16,230 nucleotides of DNA from an uncultured Lachnospiraceae bacterium (GCA_910587905.1 CAJUOF010000071.1:1-16230), one strand, 5' to 3'. Positions 1 to 7,971 are shown, numbered from the stretch's first letter. Translations and numbers: made by a program. Notes: generated by a model not told the origin, from the sequence alone.

Positions 1-851
1 CTGTTTTCCTGTGTCCCTATACGGGAACAGGAGATATTTATCTGATTGGGGTCTTCTGGAAACAATATCTAAAGCAGATCCAGGTGGATGATTATATCTT
101 CATCGTGATCAATAAAGCCTGTCAGAAAGTGACAGATTTGTTTGACATAAAACATGTGAAATTGCTGAAAGCATGGGAAAGCAGCAGCCTGATCAAATAC
201 TATATGCTGCATCCGGAGGGGATTCCCCTGAAAATTTTGAACGATAGCTGGGGGCAGATCCGCGCAAATCCCTTACAGTGGTTTCGCGGATACAACGGGC
301 TGTATTTTACGGAATTGTTCCGAAGATATGTATTTGACCTGCCGGAGGATGCAATGCCGGAACCGCCTGTATTTCGGGATGTCGGGCAGGAATTAAGCCG
401 GATCTTTGAAAAAAATGGGCTGGTAACAGGTAAAACCGTGATCCTTTCTCCCTATGCAAACACGCTGGCAGACCTGCCGGAAGATTTTTGGAGTTTTATT
501 GCCAAGCGTTTAAAAGAGAAAGGCTTTGTGGTATGCACCAACAGTGGAAGCGAGAAAGAGAAGGCCATTGCTGGAACGATAAAATTGTTCTTTCCATTGA
601 ATTTTGCACCGCGGTTGATTGAAAAGGCCGGTTATTTTGTCGGGATACGAAGCGGGTTTTGTGATGTGATCAGCGCAGCGAAAGCAAAAAAAATTGTTTT
701 GTATGATCGATCCAACCGTTTTTTTAACAGCAGCGCCTATGAATATTTCAGCTTAAACCATATGGGGCTGTGCGAGGATGCTGTAGAGATCGAATTTGAT
801 AATCAAAATGCATATCAATGCGTACCGGATATTATGAAGGAATTTGAGTGA
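1..851 (+). CDS. Glycosyltransferase family 9-like protein, C-terminal part (5' end outside window)
   Basis: The reading frame is open from the left edge (first full codon at position 3), so the GTG at 84 is an internal valine and not the start. The first visible residues include CPYTGTGDIYL, which resembles the N-terminal G-D loop of heptosyltransferase-like (GT9) folds. Later come VILSPYANTL and YFVGIRSGFCDV, at the places where GT9 proteins carry the sugar-nucleotide-binding region. The whole stretch aligns by eye with the C-terminal two thirds of the protein at 6349-7584 (SPYA, FVG[IL]RSG[FL]CDV), so the two are paralogs and this one may also have carried an N-terminal Rossmann-like module upstream. 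A role in sugar transfer is inferred from the fold resemblance and the cluster; donor and acceptor are unknown. The gene ends about 30 bp before the radical SAM gene, consistent with an operon. Confidence 0.7.
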   Translation, partial: VFLCPYTGTGDIYLIGVFWKQYLKQIQVDDYIFIVINKACQKVTDLFDIKHVKLLKAWESSSLIKYYMLHPEGIPLKILNDSWGQIRANPLQWFRGYNGLYFTELFRRYVFDLPEDAMPEPPVFRDVGQELSRIFEKNGLVTGKTVILSPYANTLADLPEDFWSFIAKRLKEKGFVVCTNSGSEKEKAIAGTIKLFFPLNFAPRLIEKAGYFVGIRSGFCDVISAAKAKKIVLYDRSNRFFNSSAYEYFSLNHMGLCEDAVEIEFDNQNAYQCVPDIMKEFE

Positions 852-885
852 AAAAATATAAATGAAGAGAGAGGAAGAGAAGTTT

Positions 886-2097
886 ATGGGAAGAAATCCG
901 ATTCATTTGATTAATGATTTGCCACATATTTATGAACTCGAGGATATGATGGAGTTTTGTGCAAAGTACGATCACCTCTATATTTACGGGCGGGCATGGA
1001 ATCAGGAATATCTTTTAAAATACTTTGATCTGTGTAAGGTGCCGATTGAAGGGTTTGTGGTGACTACGGTGAGAGAACAGGAGAAGGCATGTTTTGTTTA
1101 CAGGGAACTGCCGGTCCGCTCTTTTGAGGAGGTTTTGAAGCTGGAATCGGTTGGGATTATCCTGGGTCTCAGTGACAGGCATTATAAAGATGTGATTCCC
1201 CTCATGCGGAAAAACAATTTTCAGGATTATTTTATGATGTCCGAGTATAACAAACACGCGATTGCAAATCAGGTGACTCCAAGACGTCAGGAAGTGTTCA
1301 GTTTTGAGGTTTCCCTGGCAGATCATTGTAATTTATCCTGTCAGATGTGTGATCATTTTTCGCAGCTATCTAAGCCCTGGTTCGTGGATATGAAACAATT
1401 CGATCGGGATATGACACAGATGGGAAAAATATTTGAACATAAGATTGCCTGTATCACTCTGATCGGGGGAGAACCCACGCTCCATGAGAATTTGATTGAC
1501 TGTATCAAAATCACAAGAAGGGAATTTCCGGAGACTGAGTTGATCATTTTGACAAATGGATTGAAGCTGGTAGAACTGGAACATGGTCCGCAGGGGAATC
1601 TATGGCAGATTTGCAGGGATTATGACGTACATATTACGGTAACGGTATATCCGATTAAAATTGATTACAAGGCGATTGAGGAGAAGGCCGGAGAGTATGG
1701 GGTGTCCCTGGCGATGTCGTCGGATATCCATGCCTCAGAGCTTACGAAGGTCGTGAAAATTTCAGACAAGCATACGATGGATTTGGAGGGCAAGGTTGCC
1801 AGATTCTATTGCGTCAACTGTCTATATTTTAATAAATTCAGCGTGCTGAAAGATGGAAGGCTGTACATGTGTCCCATTGCAGCACACAGTAATATTTTTA
1901 ACGAGGCTTTTGGAACGGATCTGAAACTCCAGGAAAAAGATTTCCTGGATATTTATCAGGTTGGACACTGGGAGGAGGCCGCGGAGTTTACTTCAGATTA
2001 TGTTCCATTTTGCAGTTATTGTGATTTGAAAAAATGGAGGCCATATTCCCAGTGGAAGGCGAGCAAAAAAACCATAGACGAATATGTTGATCTGTGA
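886..2097 (+). CDS. Radical SAM enzyme with N-terminal Rossmann-like domain
   Basis: The protein has two parts. Residues 1 to about 130 form an alpha/beta region with the pattern of a nucleotide-binding or PglD-like N-terminal fold (YIYGRAWNQEYLLKYF, then IILGLSDRHY). From about residue 140 a radical SAM domain follows: cysteines 148, 152 and 155 form CxxxCxxC (HCNLSCQMC), and GGEP at about 194-197 is the usual SAM-binding motif. More cysteines near the C-terminus (CVNC, YMCP, FCSYC) suggest a SPASM/twitch-like auxiliary cluster. The ATG at 886 is preferred over the in-frame ATG at 862, because the purine-rich AGAGGAAGAG lies just before 886 while 862 has no ribosome binding site. Radical SAM proteins do difficult radical chemistry such as epimerisation, dehydration or methylation; the substrate is unknown, but the neighbours point to a sugar, polyol or glycan carrier. 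The AKR gene follows 36 bp downstream. Confidence 0.85.
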   Translation: MGRNPIHLINDLPHIYELEDMMEFCAKYDHLYIYGRAWNQEYLLKYFDLCKVPIEGFVVTTVREQEKACFVYRELPVRSFEEVLKLESVGIILGLSDRHYKDVIPLMRKNNFQDYFMMSEYNKHAIANQVTPRRQEVFSFEVSLADHCNLSCQMCDHFSQLSKPWFVDMKQFDRDMTQMGKIFEHKIACITLIGGEPTLHENLIDCIKITRREFPETELIILTNGLKLVELEHGPQGNLWQICRDYDVHITVTVYPIKIDYKAIEEKAGEYGVSLAMSSDIHASELTKVVKISDKHTMDLEGKVARFYCVNCLYFNKFSVLKDGRLYMCPIAAHSNIFNEAFGTDLKLQEKDFLDIYQVGHWEEAAEFTSDYVPFCSYCDLKKWRPYSQWKASKKTIDEYVDL

Positions 2098-2133
2098 TGG
2101 TCAGGCAGAAAAGCCAATAAGGAGAGCTGTGTG

Positions 2134-2937
2134 ATGGAGTATGTGAAGTTAAAAAATGGGATGCGATTGCCGAAAGTCGGATTGGGAACGTTTGACTTAA
2201 AAGCCGAATCCATAAAAAAGGGTTTATGGGCGGGATACCGGCTGCTTGACACTGCCTGGCAGTATCAGAATGAGACAGAGGTCGGGAGTGCAGTAAAGGA
2301 AAGCGGGATTGACAGAGAAGATATTCTTGTTACAACCAAGCTGTGGACGGAGGATGTCCGCTCCGGACATGTGAAGGAGGCCTTGGAGCGAAGCCTCCAA
2401 AACCTGAGTATGGATTATGTGGATCTTTATCTGATCCACTGGCCTGCGAAAGGGTTTGAGAAGGCGTGGGAAGAGATGGCAAAATTACAGGAGAGCGGAA
2501 AAGCCAGAGCGATTGGAGTCTGTAATTTTAACAGACACCATTTCGAGGAACTAGCCGGGAGTACAGGGATTGTTCCGGTGCTGAACCAGATTGAGTCGCA
2601 TCCCTATTTTCACAACGATGAGATTATATCCTACTGTAAAGAGAAGAAGATCGGGGTACAGGCATGGTGTCCTCTCGGCGGTTCCCTCAGCAATTTAAAA
2701 GAAGATCAAGTCCTGAAAGAGATTGCGGAGAAATACCATAAAACCGTAGCTCAGATTATCTTAAGATGGCATTTACAACGGAATGTAGCGACGATTCCTC
2801 GGTCTTCCAATGAAAGAAGGCTGAAGGAGAATTTGGATGTTTTTCAGTTTGAGTTGGAAGCAGCAGATATGAAGCGGATTGATGCTTTGGATACGGGAAA
2901 TCGGATGGGGGCAGATCCGGATCATTTTCAATTTTAA
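2134..2937 (+). CDS. Aldo/keto reductase
   Basis: A full-length (267 aa) aldo/keto reductase of the short prokaryotic type, a TIM-barrel NAD(P)H-dependent carbonyl reductase. The catalytic tetrad is visible: Asp39 and Tyr44 in LLDTAWQYQNE, Lys69 in VTTKLW and His102 in LYLIHWP. The family signatures GVCNFN, NQIESHPYF and the C-terminal cofactor segment IPRSSNERRLKENLDVF are present. AAGGAG at 2119-2124 serves either GTG 2131 or ATG 2134; ATG gives the better spacing and is chosen. It lies inside the glycan cluster between the radical SAM and propeller genes, which suggests that it reduces a sugar or ketose intermediate, possibly to a polyol. That is inference, since AKRs are promiscuous and often annotated as 2,5-diketo-D-gluconate reductase-like without proof. 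Confidence 0.93.
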   Translation: MEYVKLKNGMRLPKVGLGTFDLKAESIKKGLWAGYRLLDTAWQYQNETEVGSAVKESGIDREDILVTTKLWTEDVRSGHVKEALERSLQNLSMDYVDLYLIHWPAKGFEKAWEEMAKLQESGKARAIGVCNFNRHHFEELAGSTGIVPVLNQIESHPYFHNDEIISYCKEKKIGVQAWCPLGGSLSNLKEDQVLKEIAEKYHKTVAQIILRWHLQRNVATIPRSSNERRLKENLDVFQFELEAADMKRIDALDTGNRMGADPDHFQF

Positions 2938-2957
2938 TCAGGGAGGAAAGATAAGCT

Positions 2958-4067
2958 ATGGAAGCTGTGGCTGATCGATTTGCAATGGGACCGATATATT
3001 TGGACGGCTCACTCCTGTGGTTTTCCAATCTGCTTTATAATGGATTGCTGCAATATGATTTTAAAAATGAAAAAACGCAGTTTATAAAATATTTTCCGGA
3101 GGAAAGGGAAGGACAATTGTATTTACACCGGGCAATCTTACCCTATCGGGACAAATTGTTTTTTTTCCCGGATCAGGGAAGGTACATCCATATTGTAAAT
3201 AGGGAATCTCTGGAAATCGAAAGCTTAGACATATCTGCCTTTTGCCCCCCGGATCGTGTGTGCAAAATCAGTGAGGCGTACCGGGATGCCGACAGAATGC
3301 TTCTTTTGCCTGGTAATTTGGACGCGGGGATCCTGTTTTTGGATCCGGACGGACTGAAAATAAAGAGAGCAGATTTTGAAATCAAGGTGAGTGCGGACTG
3401 TAAATCGAAATTTTCCAATCTCATTTGGCGTTCGGTAAAGCTGGGAAGCCATATCTATGCCCCCCTATATCGGACGGAATATTTAATAGATATCGATTTA
3501 GATAAACGCGAGATTACGGAAAAAAGAATTCGAGATGCCATGCTGTATGGAGTAGAGGTTATAGATCGTCATCTCTGGCTTTATCCGGAATACGGTGGAA
3601 AACTTTATGTGTTGGATGAAGCTCTCAACGAAATACGGGAAATCCCTCTGAAACAGAAGCCAGATAAAAGCAGGGTATTAAACGGATTGGTTCCATGGGG
3701 AGACTGTGTCATCGGCATTCCCTATTCCGGGGGTACCTTTTACCGAATTGGGAGTGACAGTGTGGTGGAAGTTCCGTTTACGAATTCGGAAGCTTTGGAA
3801 GAAAATACCGTGAAGATGCCAAGTTTTAGGAGAACGGTATGTTATGGAGATGAATTGGTTTTTCTGCCATGTAAATATGCAAATTGTATTTTCCTGAACC
3901 GGTCAGACAGATTCAGAGTCGGACAGGCCCTTCTGTTGAAGGAAACTGATAGGAAGAGGTTGACGAAAGAAATTTTAGACGATGCGGTGAAGAGCCGTTA
4001 TCCCATCGGGGAGGAACGATACTATACCTTGGAGCATTATCTGGATCAGATAGAAAGCTTTGACTAA
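2958..4067 (+). CDS. Unknown protein, probable beta-propeller
   Basis: A 369 aa protein that I do not recognise. It begins at an ATG preceded by GGGAGGAAAG. No signal peptide or membrane segment is visible, so it is probably cytoplasmic. The sequence has repeated blocks of about 45-55 residues with a short strand, a turn and aromatic residues, such as GSLLWFSNLLYNGLLQYDF, DKLFFFPDQGRYIHIVN, SHIYAPLYRTEYLIDIDLD, RHLWLYPEYGGKLYVLDE and CVIGIPYSGGTFYRI. This is the look of a beta-propeller with degenerate blades (kelch-, YVTN- or PQQ-like). No catalytic motif can be named. The C-terminal 50 residues are charged and probably helical. The gene is 20 bp after the AKR gene and 32 bp before the LicD gene, so it belongs to the cluster. 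It may be a scaffold or a lyase/epimerase-like enzyme; neither is shown. Confidence 0.6.
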   Translation: MEAVADRFAMGPIYLDGSLLWFSNLLYNGLLQYDFKNEKTQFIKYFPEEREGQLYLHRAILPYRDKLFFFPDQGRYIHIVNRESLEIESLDISAFCPPDRVCKISEAYRDADRMLLLPGNLDAGILFLDPDGLKIKRADFEIKVSADCKSKFSNLIWRSVKLGSHIYAPLYRTEYLIDIDLDKREITEKRIRDAMLYGVEVIDRHLWLYPEYGGKLYVLDEALNEIREIPLKQKPDKSRVLNGLVPWGDCVIGIPYSGGTFYRIGSDSVVEVPFTNSEALEENTVKMPSFRRTVCYGDELVFLPCKYANCIFLNRSDRFRVGQALLLKETDRKRLTKEILDDAVKSRYPIGEERYYTLEHYLDQIESFD

Positions 4068-4099
4068 AGACGAGTTTGATGATTACAAAGAGGAGAACT

Positions 4100-4684
4100 A
4101 TGTCTGCGATTATTTCCGTAAACTATTATAAAGGTGTTATGCAGAAAATCCATAAAACGATCAAGGAAAGATCTTTTGAGCAGATCATGTGGTTTGGAGA
4201 ATGTCATATGCTTCCGCTTATTTATGACTACTTGGCGGCAGACGGATACTTTATCACGGTTGTGTTGGACAATGATTTGCAAAAGAAAGGGCGGACGGTC
4301 AAGAGGAACTGGTGTATGCCGTTTAGGTATGGATATATCGATATAGAGAAAGAACGTGTGGACAAACTTATAGCGGGAACGATATTTCCAGATTTAAAGA
4401 TAGATTTACCAGATCATATTTACAATTATACAGGTGCAGTTGACAAGGTTCTCTTTTTTATGTCTTCCTACCGCTCCGGAGAGATGAAAGAACAACTGCT
4501 CTCCATGGGAGCGGATGTTGAGAAAATGATAGAGCTTCCCGTGGAAGCAGATCTCTGGAACGGGGCGTGTAACCGTCTGCATTCCATGACTCCGGACAAA
4601 AAAAGGATGTCCTCAGAAGAACATAAAGCTGTTTTGCTGTCTTTGCTAAAACATTCAAAAAGTATTGTGATGCGAAGGGGCTGA
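4100..4684 (+). pseudogene. LicD-fusion gene, 5' part: N-terminal Rossmann-like domain, interrupted by frameshift
   Basis: This frame encodes an alpha/beta domain with a Rossmann-like first strand and loop (QIMWFGECHM), a second-strand acidic segment (TVVLDNDLQKKG) and later helices (YRSGEMKEQLLSMGA). This is the same arrangement as the N-terminal regions of the proteins at 886 and 6349. After about 4625 it enters the first helix of a LicD domain (EEHKAVLLSLLKH), then goes out of frame and stops at 4684. Reading one base back (minus 1) at the A5 run 4657-4661, or at the preceding TTC, restores KKYCDAKGLRYYLAYGTLIG. So this and the next entry are one gene of about 420 codons. The start at ATG 4100 is chosen because AAGAGGAG sits 5-6 bases before it; TTG 4076 and ATG 4079 lack a ribosome binding site. 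Whether this is a real mutation, recoding or a sequence error cannot be told here. Confidence 0.75.
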
Positions 4685-4692
4685 GATATTAT

Positions 4693-5364
4693 TTGGCATA
4701 CGGCACTTTGATCGGTGCAGTAAGACATCGGGGGTTTATTCCGTGGGATGATGATATTGATATTTTAATGCCGATAGAGGACTATCAGGAACTCGTGGAG
4801 AATTATCAGAGAGAAGGCAGGTATGGAGTCTTAGATTATACGGTGGACGATGAATATTTTTTCCCATTTGCCAAATTTGTGGATCATGATACTTATTTGC
4901 ATCATCTGGAGTGTCCTACCACCTGGATGCAGGCGGCTTATATTGATATCTTCCCTTTATCCGGATTTGAAAGGGGAGTAACTTTTGAAGAACAATGGCG
5001 ATATCATACGCTGTTGGATGTGAAATGGTACTGGTATTATCTCTCGAGGGACATTGTCACAAATACGCCGAAAGATCCAAGGGCTGAAATCCTTCATGAA
5101 AAATATAAGAATGGATATGAGCATGCAGATCAGGTTGGAGTCCTGACGACGATACCGGCAAAACCATGGATACTGGAAAAGAACGTGTTTGAACCTGTAT
5201 GCCAATTGCCTTTTGAGGGCGGCCGTTATCCTGCGCCGGGAAATTATGACCGATATCTGACGGATATCTACGGAGATTACAGGAAAGTTCCGCCTTTGGA
5301 AGAACAGAGGGTTCATGGATTTCCGTCTTACAGGAGGATAGCTGAACATGGAAAAGGAGTTTAA
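4693..5364 (+). pseudogene. LicD family phosphotransferase, 3' part of the frameshifted gene
   Basis: LicD proteins transfer a phospho-alcohol group (phosphocholine, or ribitol phosphate in the related fukutin family) from a CDP-activated donor to a glycan, at the cytoplasmic side of the membrane. The nucleotidyltransferase-like core is clear: GTLIGAVRHRGFIPWDDDID at the N-terminus, with the metal-binding Asp cluster encoded at 4747-4761, then a conserved FAKF block and DIFPL. The open frame runs back to about 4627, and the real N-terminal helix (KKYCDAKGLRYY, 4660-4692) lies before the TTG at 4693, which is therefore unlikely to be a true start. The preceding frame supplies the missing N-terminus. 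The gene overlaps the methyltransferase by 17 bp. With a cytidylyltransferase at 8716, the most economical donor is a CDP-polyol, though CDP-choline cannot be excluded. Confidence 0.85.
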
Positions 5365-5989
5365 CGAGGAGCGAGAATACTGGGACGAATTCTATCGCTC
5401 TCCACATTTGGAGATTAGGGAACCTACACGGTTTGCCGAGTATGTTTACCATAAATGGGTGGGAAAAAGGAAAACAGTACTGGAATGCGGCTGCGGCAAT
5501 GGGAGGGATTCCCTTTATTTTTCGAAACATGGATTGGATGTCACGGGGACGGATACATCGGCTATTGCAATTGAAAAGCTCAGGCTCGGCTACCTGGAAT
5601 ATAAGTTTCTATGTACGGATTTTGTTGATTCTGAAACGATTTATTCAAGAAGCTATGATCTGTGTTACAGCCGGTTTTCGATTCATGCGATCAGCCTGGA
5701 GCAGGAGCGGATGCTTTACAGGAATGTATTTCGATCGTTAAATAACGACGGACTGTTTTGCATAGAAGCGAGAAGCATCCACGATGAATTGTACGGAAAA
5801 GGCGAGAAGGTGGCAGAAGATGCTTACCGATATGATTCTCATTACCGGCGGTTTCTCAAGCTGGATGATCTGCTTGTTCGGTTGCTCCAGGTTGGCTTTT
5901 CCATAAAATATGCGGAAGAAAATAAGGGATTCGCTCCGCTGAATGGGGATGATCCTGAAATCATACGGGTGGTTGCATGGAAAGTTTAA
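5348..5989 (+). CDS. Class I SAM-dependent methyltransferase
   Basis: A 213 aa protein with the class I (Rossmann) methyltransferase core. Motif I is VLECGCGNGRDS at residues 44-55, the acidic end of strand 2 is Asp69 (VTGTDTS), and the post-motif region YDLCYSRFSIHAI is followed by the helix-strand pair FRSLNNDGLFCIEARSI. It resembles small-molecule or sugar methyltransferases of the UbiE/tellurite-resistance type, not a DNA or rRNA enzyme. CAGGAGGATAG before the ATG is a strong ribosome binding site although the start lies inside the end of the LicD gene (17 bp overlap), which suggests translational coupling. In this cluster it probably methylates a sugar, a polyol or a phosphate-linked substituent; the acceptor atom cannot be predicted. 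Confidence 0.85.
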   Translation: MEKEFNEEREYWDEFYRSPHLEIREPTRFAEYVYHKWVGKRKTVLECGCGNGRDSLYFSKHGLDVTGTDTSAIAIEKLRLGYLEYKFLCTDFVDSETIYSRSYDLCYSRFSIHAISLEQERMLYRNVFRSLNNDGLFCIEARSIHDELYGKGEKVAEDAYRYDSHYRRFLKLDDLLVRLLQVGFSIKYAEENKGFAPLNGDDPEIIRVVAWKV

Positions 5990-6330
5990 AACGGCTGGAA
6001 ATGCTCCTGGCAGAATACGAGGAACTGTTTTTTGTTGGAGACGAGGCCGCGGGGGAAGATTATTTTTCCCGGATACCATTGGGGCAGGAGGGAAAACGGA
6101 TCTTGCTGCTTGCGAGAGGAGCGGAAAGAGAAACCGTATCGAGACAGGGGATTGAGCTTCGGATGATTTCAGCGGAAGAGTATTGCAAAATGGAAAAACT
6201 GTATTATCTGTATGAGTGTTCGGACCGAATTCATTTCCTGGAAAAAAAGAGTTGGTATGGAAGTCTGGAACATTATGTGTCGGAGGATATTTTGACGGCG
6301 GAAGAGGCCCTTATGGTACTGCAGAGGTAG
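5977..6330 (+). CDS. Small protein of unknown function
   Basis: A 117 aa reading frame overlapping the end of the methyltransferase gene by 13 bp and ending 18 bp before the next gene. I do not recognise a family. The N-terminal half has a hydrophobic strand and glycine (EELFFVGDEAAGEDYF) followed by a second strand (KRILLLARGAE), resembling a shortened Rossmann-like module as in the neighbours at 886, 4100 and 6349. The C-terminal half is acidic and helical (YLYECSDRIHFLEKK, DILTAEEALMVLQR). There is no signal peptide, membrane segment or metal motif. Overlap on the left, tight spacing on the right and codon use like the cluster support a real gene. The GTGG just before the ATG is the only weak ribosome binding site. 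Confidence 0.6.
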   Translation: MESLKRLEMLLAEYEELFFVGDEAAGEDYFSRIPLGQEGKRILLLARGAERETVSRQGIELRMISAEEYCKMEKLYYLYECSDRIHFLEKKSWYGSLEHYVSEDILTAEEALMVLQR

Positions 6331-6348
6331 AGGAGCTGGCTTCACAAG

Positions 6349-7584
6349 ATGGACAGGAAGCATTATGAAGAAATGGTATCCAATCTGAACAGATTGGCCG
6401 ATGCGGGGGAGATTCAAGGTAAAATTATATATTTGTTTGGCCATTGCAATGCCACGGAGGAACTGGCAAACCTGCTGCTGGAGAGAGGGCTGCCGGTTCG
6501 AGCGATCCTGGATAACAATTCGGCAAAGTATGGGAGTGCTTACCTTGAAATTCCTGTTGTACCGCCGGAACGAATCCTGGAAGAGTCTGCGGAAGATACG
6601 GCGGTATGCGTTGCGGCAAGGGCTTACGCGGCAATGAAGGGACAGTTGGAAAAGCTGGGCTATCTGGGAAATGTGTGGAAACTGGTGGATTACAACAGCT
6701 TTGCGGAATATTCCCTGTCGGAGGATACCTTCAGACAAAAGTATGCCCGCATGAAGCGGGGATTGGCCGTGAAAGAGATGCTGGAGGAAAAATATCCGGG
6801 ATGTTATAAAGTATTGTGTCCATTTTCCGCGTTGGGGGATGTCTTTCTTGCCATGTCGTACCTTCCGTATTTTTTAGAACAAAGAAATGTGAAGACCTGT
6901 GTGGTTGGAGTCGTCGGAACGGCCTGCGCCCAGACGGCGGCCCTGTTTTGTCCGGAGGGTTCTTATGTGGAAAGCTTCTCTCAGAAAGATATGGATGAAC
7001 TGCTGCAGGCCTGTCTTTATACAGGACAGGATGATTTTTTTATTGCCCATCAGGACCGGCCTTATGTGATCGATTTACATAGGGCTTTGTATATCAAATG
7101 CATTCCTCTGGAACAGATTTACCGTGTAGGGATATTTGGGCTTCCGGCAGATACAGTGCCCGTAAAGCCAAAGGCAGAGCGGCTGCGGATATTTCCGGAT
7201 CTGCAGAAGATCAGCAGAGGGCGGGCGGTTATTTTTTCTCCTTATGCGAAATCGGTGACAATGCTTTCCGAAACTTTCTGGACAGGGATTGTGCAGGACT
7301 TCAAACGAAAGGGTTATCAGTGTCTTACCAATGTGATTGGAGAGGAAAAGCCTTTAGCGGGTACGATGGGAATCAGCCCCGCGATTGCGGAGCTGCAGTC
7401 GGCGGCAGAGTGGGCGGGGACCTTTGTGGGACTTCGGAGCGGATTGTGCGATGTGTTAAGATATGCAAAGTGCAGGAAGACCGCGTTTTATCCGGACTAT
7501 CACTACTGCGATACCAAGTGGAAGGCCATTGATATGTATGCCCTGGAGGGATGGGAAAATTTTGTTGTAAAGGAGGAACGGTAA
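6349..7584 (+). CDS. Glycosyltransferase family 9-like protein with N-terminal Rossmann-like domain
   Basis: A 411 aa two-domain protein. Residues 1 to about 125 form a Rossmann-like module: IIYLFGHCNATEELANLLL, then VRAILDNNSAKYG with an acidic residue after strand 2 (Asp55), then VCVAARAYAAMKGQLEKLGY. Residues from about 150 resemble a GT9/heptosyltransferase fold, with PFSALGDVFLAM at 158-169 (the G-D loop), VIFSPYA at 294-300 and FVGLRSGLCDV at 359-369. The second part is paralogous to the partial protein at 1-851. Sugar transfer is inferred from fold resemblance; the usual GT9 G-x-D-S-G is replaced by G-L-R-S-G, so activity or donor may differ. AGAGGAG lies about 14 bases before the ATG. 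Its stop codon is directly followed by the HAD start codon, so the two are translationally linked. Confidence 0.75.
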   Translation: MDRKHYEEMVSNLNRLADAGEIQGKIIYLFGHCNATEELANLLLERGLPVRAILDNNSAKYGSAYLEIPVVPPERILEESAEDTAVCVAARAYAAMKGQLEKLGYLGNVWKLVDYNSFAEYSLSEDTFRQKYARMKRGLAVKEMLEEKYPGCYKVLCPFSALGDVFLAMSYLPYFLEQRNVKTCVVGVVGTACAQTAALFCPEGSYVESFSQKDMDELLQACLYTGQDDFFIAHQDRPYVIDLHRALYIKCIPLEQIYRVGIFGLPADTVPVKPKAERLRIFPDLQKISRGRAVIFSPYAKSVTMLSETFWTGIVQDFKRKGYQCLTNVIGEEKPLAGTMGISPAIAELQSAAEWAGTFVGLRSGLCDVLRYAKCRKTAFYPDYHYCDTKWKAIDMYALEGWENFVVKEER

Positions 7585-7971
7585 ATGAAAAGAAATGAAA
7601 TTGAGGAGAAGCTGATTTTATCGACGCTGCCGAAATCCTGGATTCTTGATCTGGATGGGACAATTTTAAAGCATAACGGATACAAACTGGACGGAACAGA
7701 CACGCTGCTTGAAGGGGCAAAAGAATATCTGGACAGAATTCCGGAAGAGGATAAAATCATTATACTTACGTCCAGAAGGGAGCAGGATCGGCAGGCGACG
7801 GTGGATTTTCTGGCGGCGCACCAAATTCGGTTTGATGAAATTTTGTTTCAGATGCCGGTGGGGGAACGGATCCTTGTCAATGACCGAAAGCCCTCCGGGC
7901 TTGCTATGGCAATTGCGGTGAATTTGGACAGAGATCAGTTTCAGATGCCGACGGTAGTGAGAGAACGATGA
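7585..7971 (+). CDS. HAD-like hydrolase (small, capless)
   Basis: A 128 aa HAD-superfamily phosphatase. Motif I is LDLDGT, with nucleophile Asp22 and acid/base Asp24. Motif II is Thr62 in IIILTSR. A lysine or arginine for motif III is not certain (Arg95 or Lys102), and the acidic motif IV is Asp100 in LVNDRKPSG. There is no room for a cap domain, so it probably acts on a phosphate group on an exposed or large substrate, or on a phospho-sugar as in small capsule-biosynthesis HAD proteins. AAGGAGG at 7570-7576, inside the end of the upstream gene, is an excellent ribosome binding site. Its stop overlaps the next ATG in an ATGA. The substrate is inferred only from context: perhaps a phosphorylated sugar or polyol of this pathway. 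Confidence 0.85.
   Translation: MKRNEIEEKLILSTLPKSWILDLDGTILKHNGYKLDGTDTLLEGAKEYLDRIPEEDKIIILTSRREQDRQATVDFLAAHQIRFDEILFQMPVGERILVNDRKPSGLAMAIAVNLDRDQFQMPTVVRER

Noticed and set aside
84..851. GTG at 84 as start of the first gene
   Set aside because: The frame is open to the left edge, the residues before it continue the GT9-like N-terminal loop, and no ribosome binding site precedes the GTG.
4624..4692. Programmed minus 1 frameshift in the LicD gene
   Set aside because: The TCA-AAA-AGT context is not a standard slippery heptamer, and no downstream stem or upstream stimulator is evident; deletion or error is more likely.
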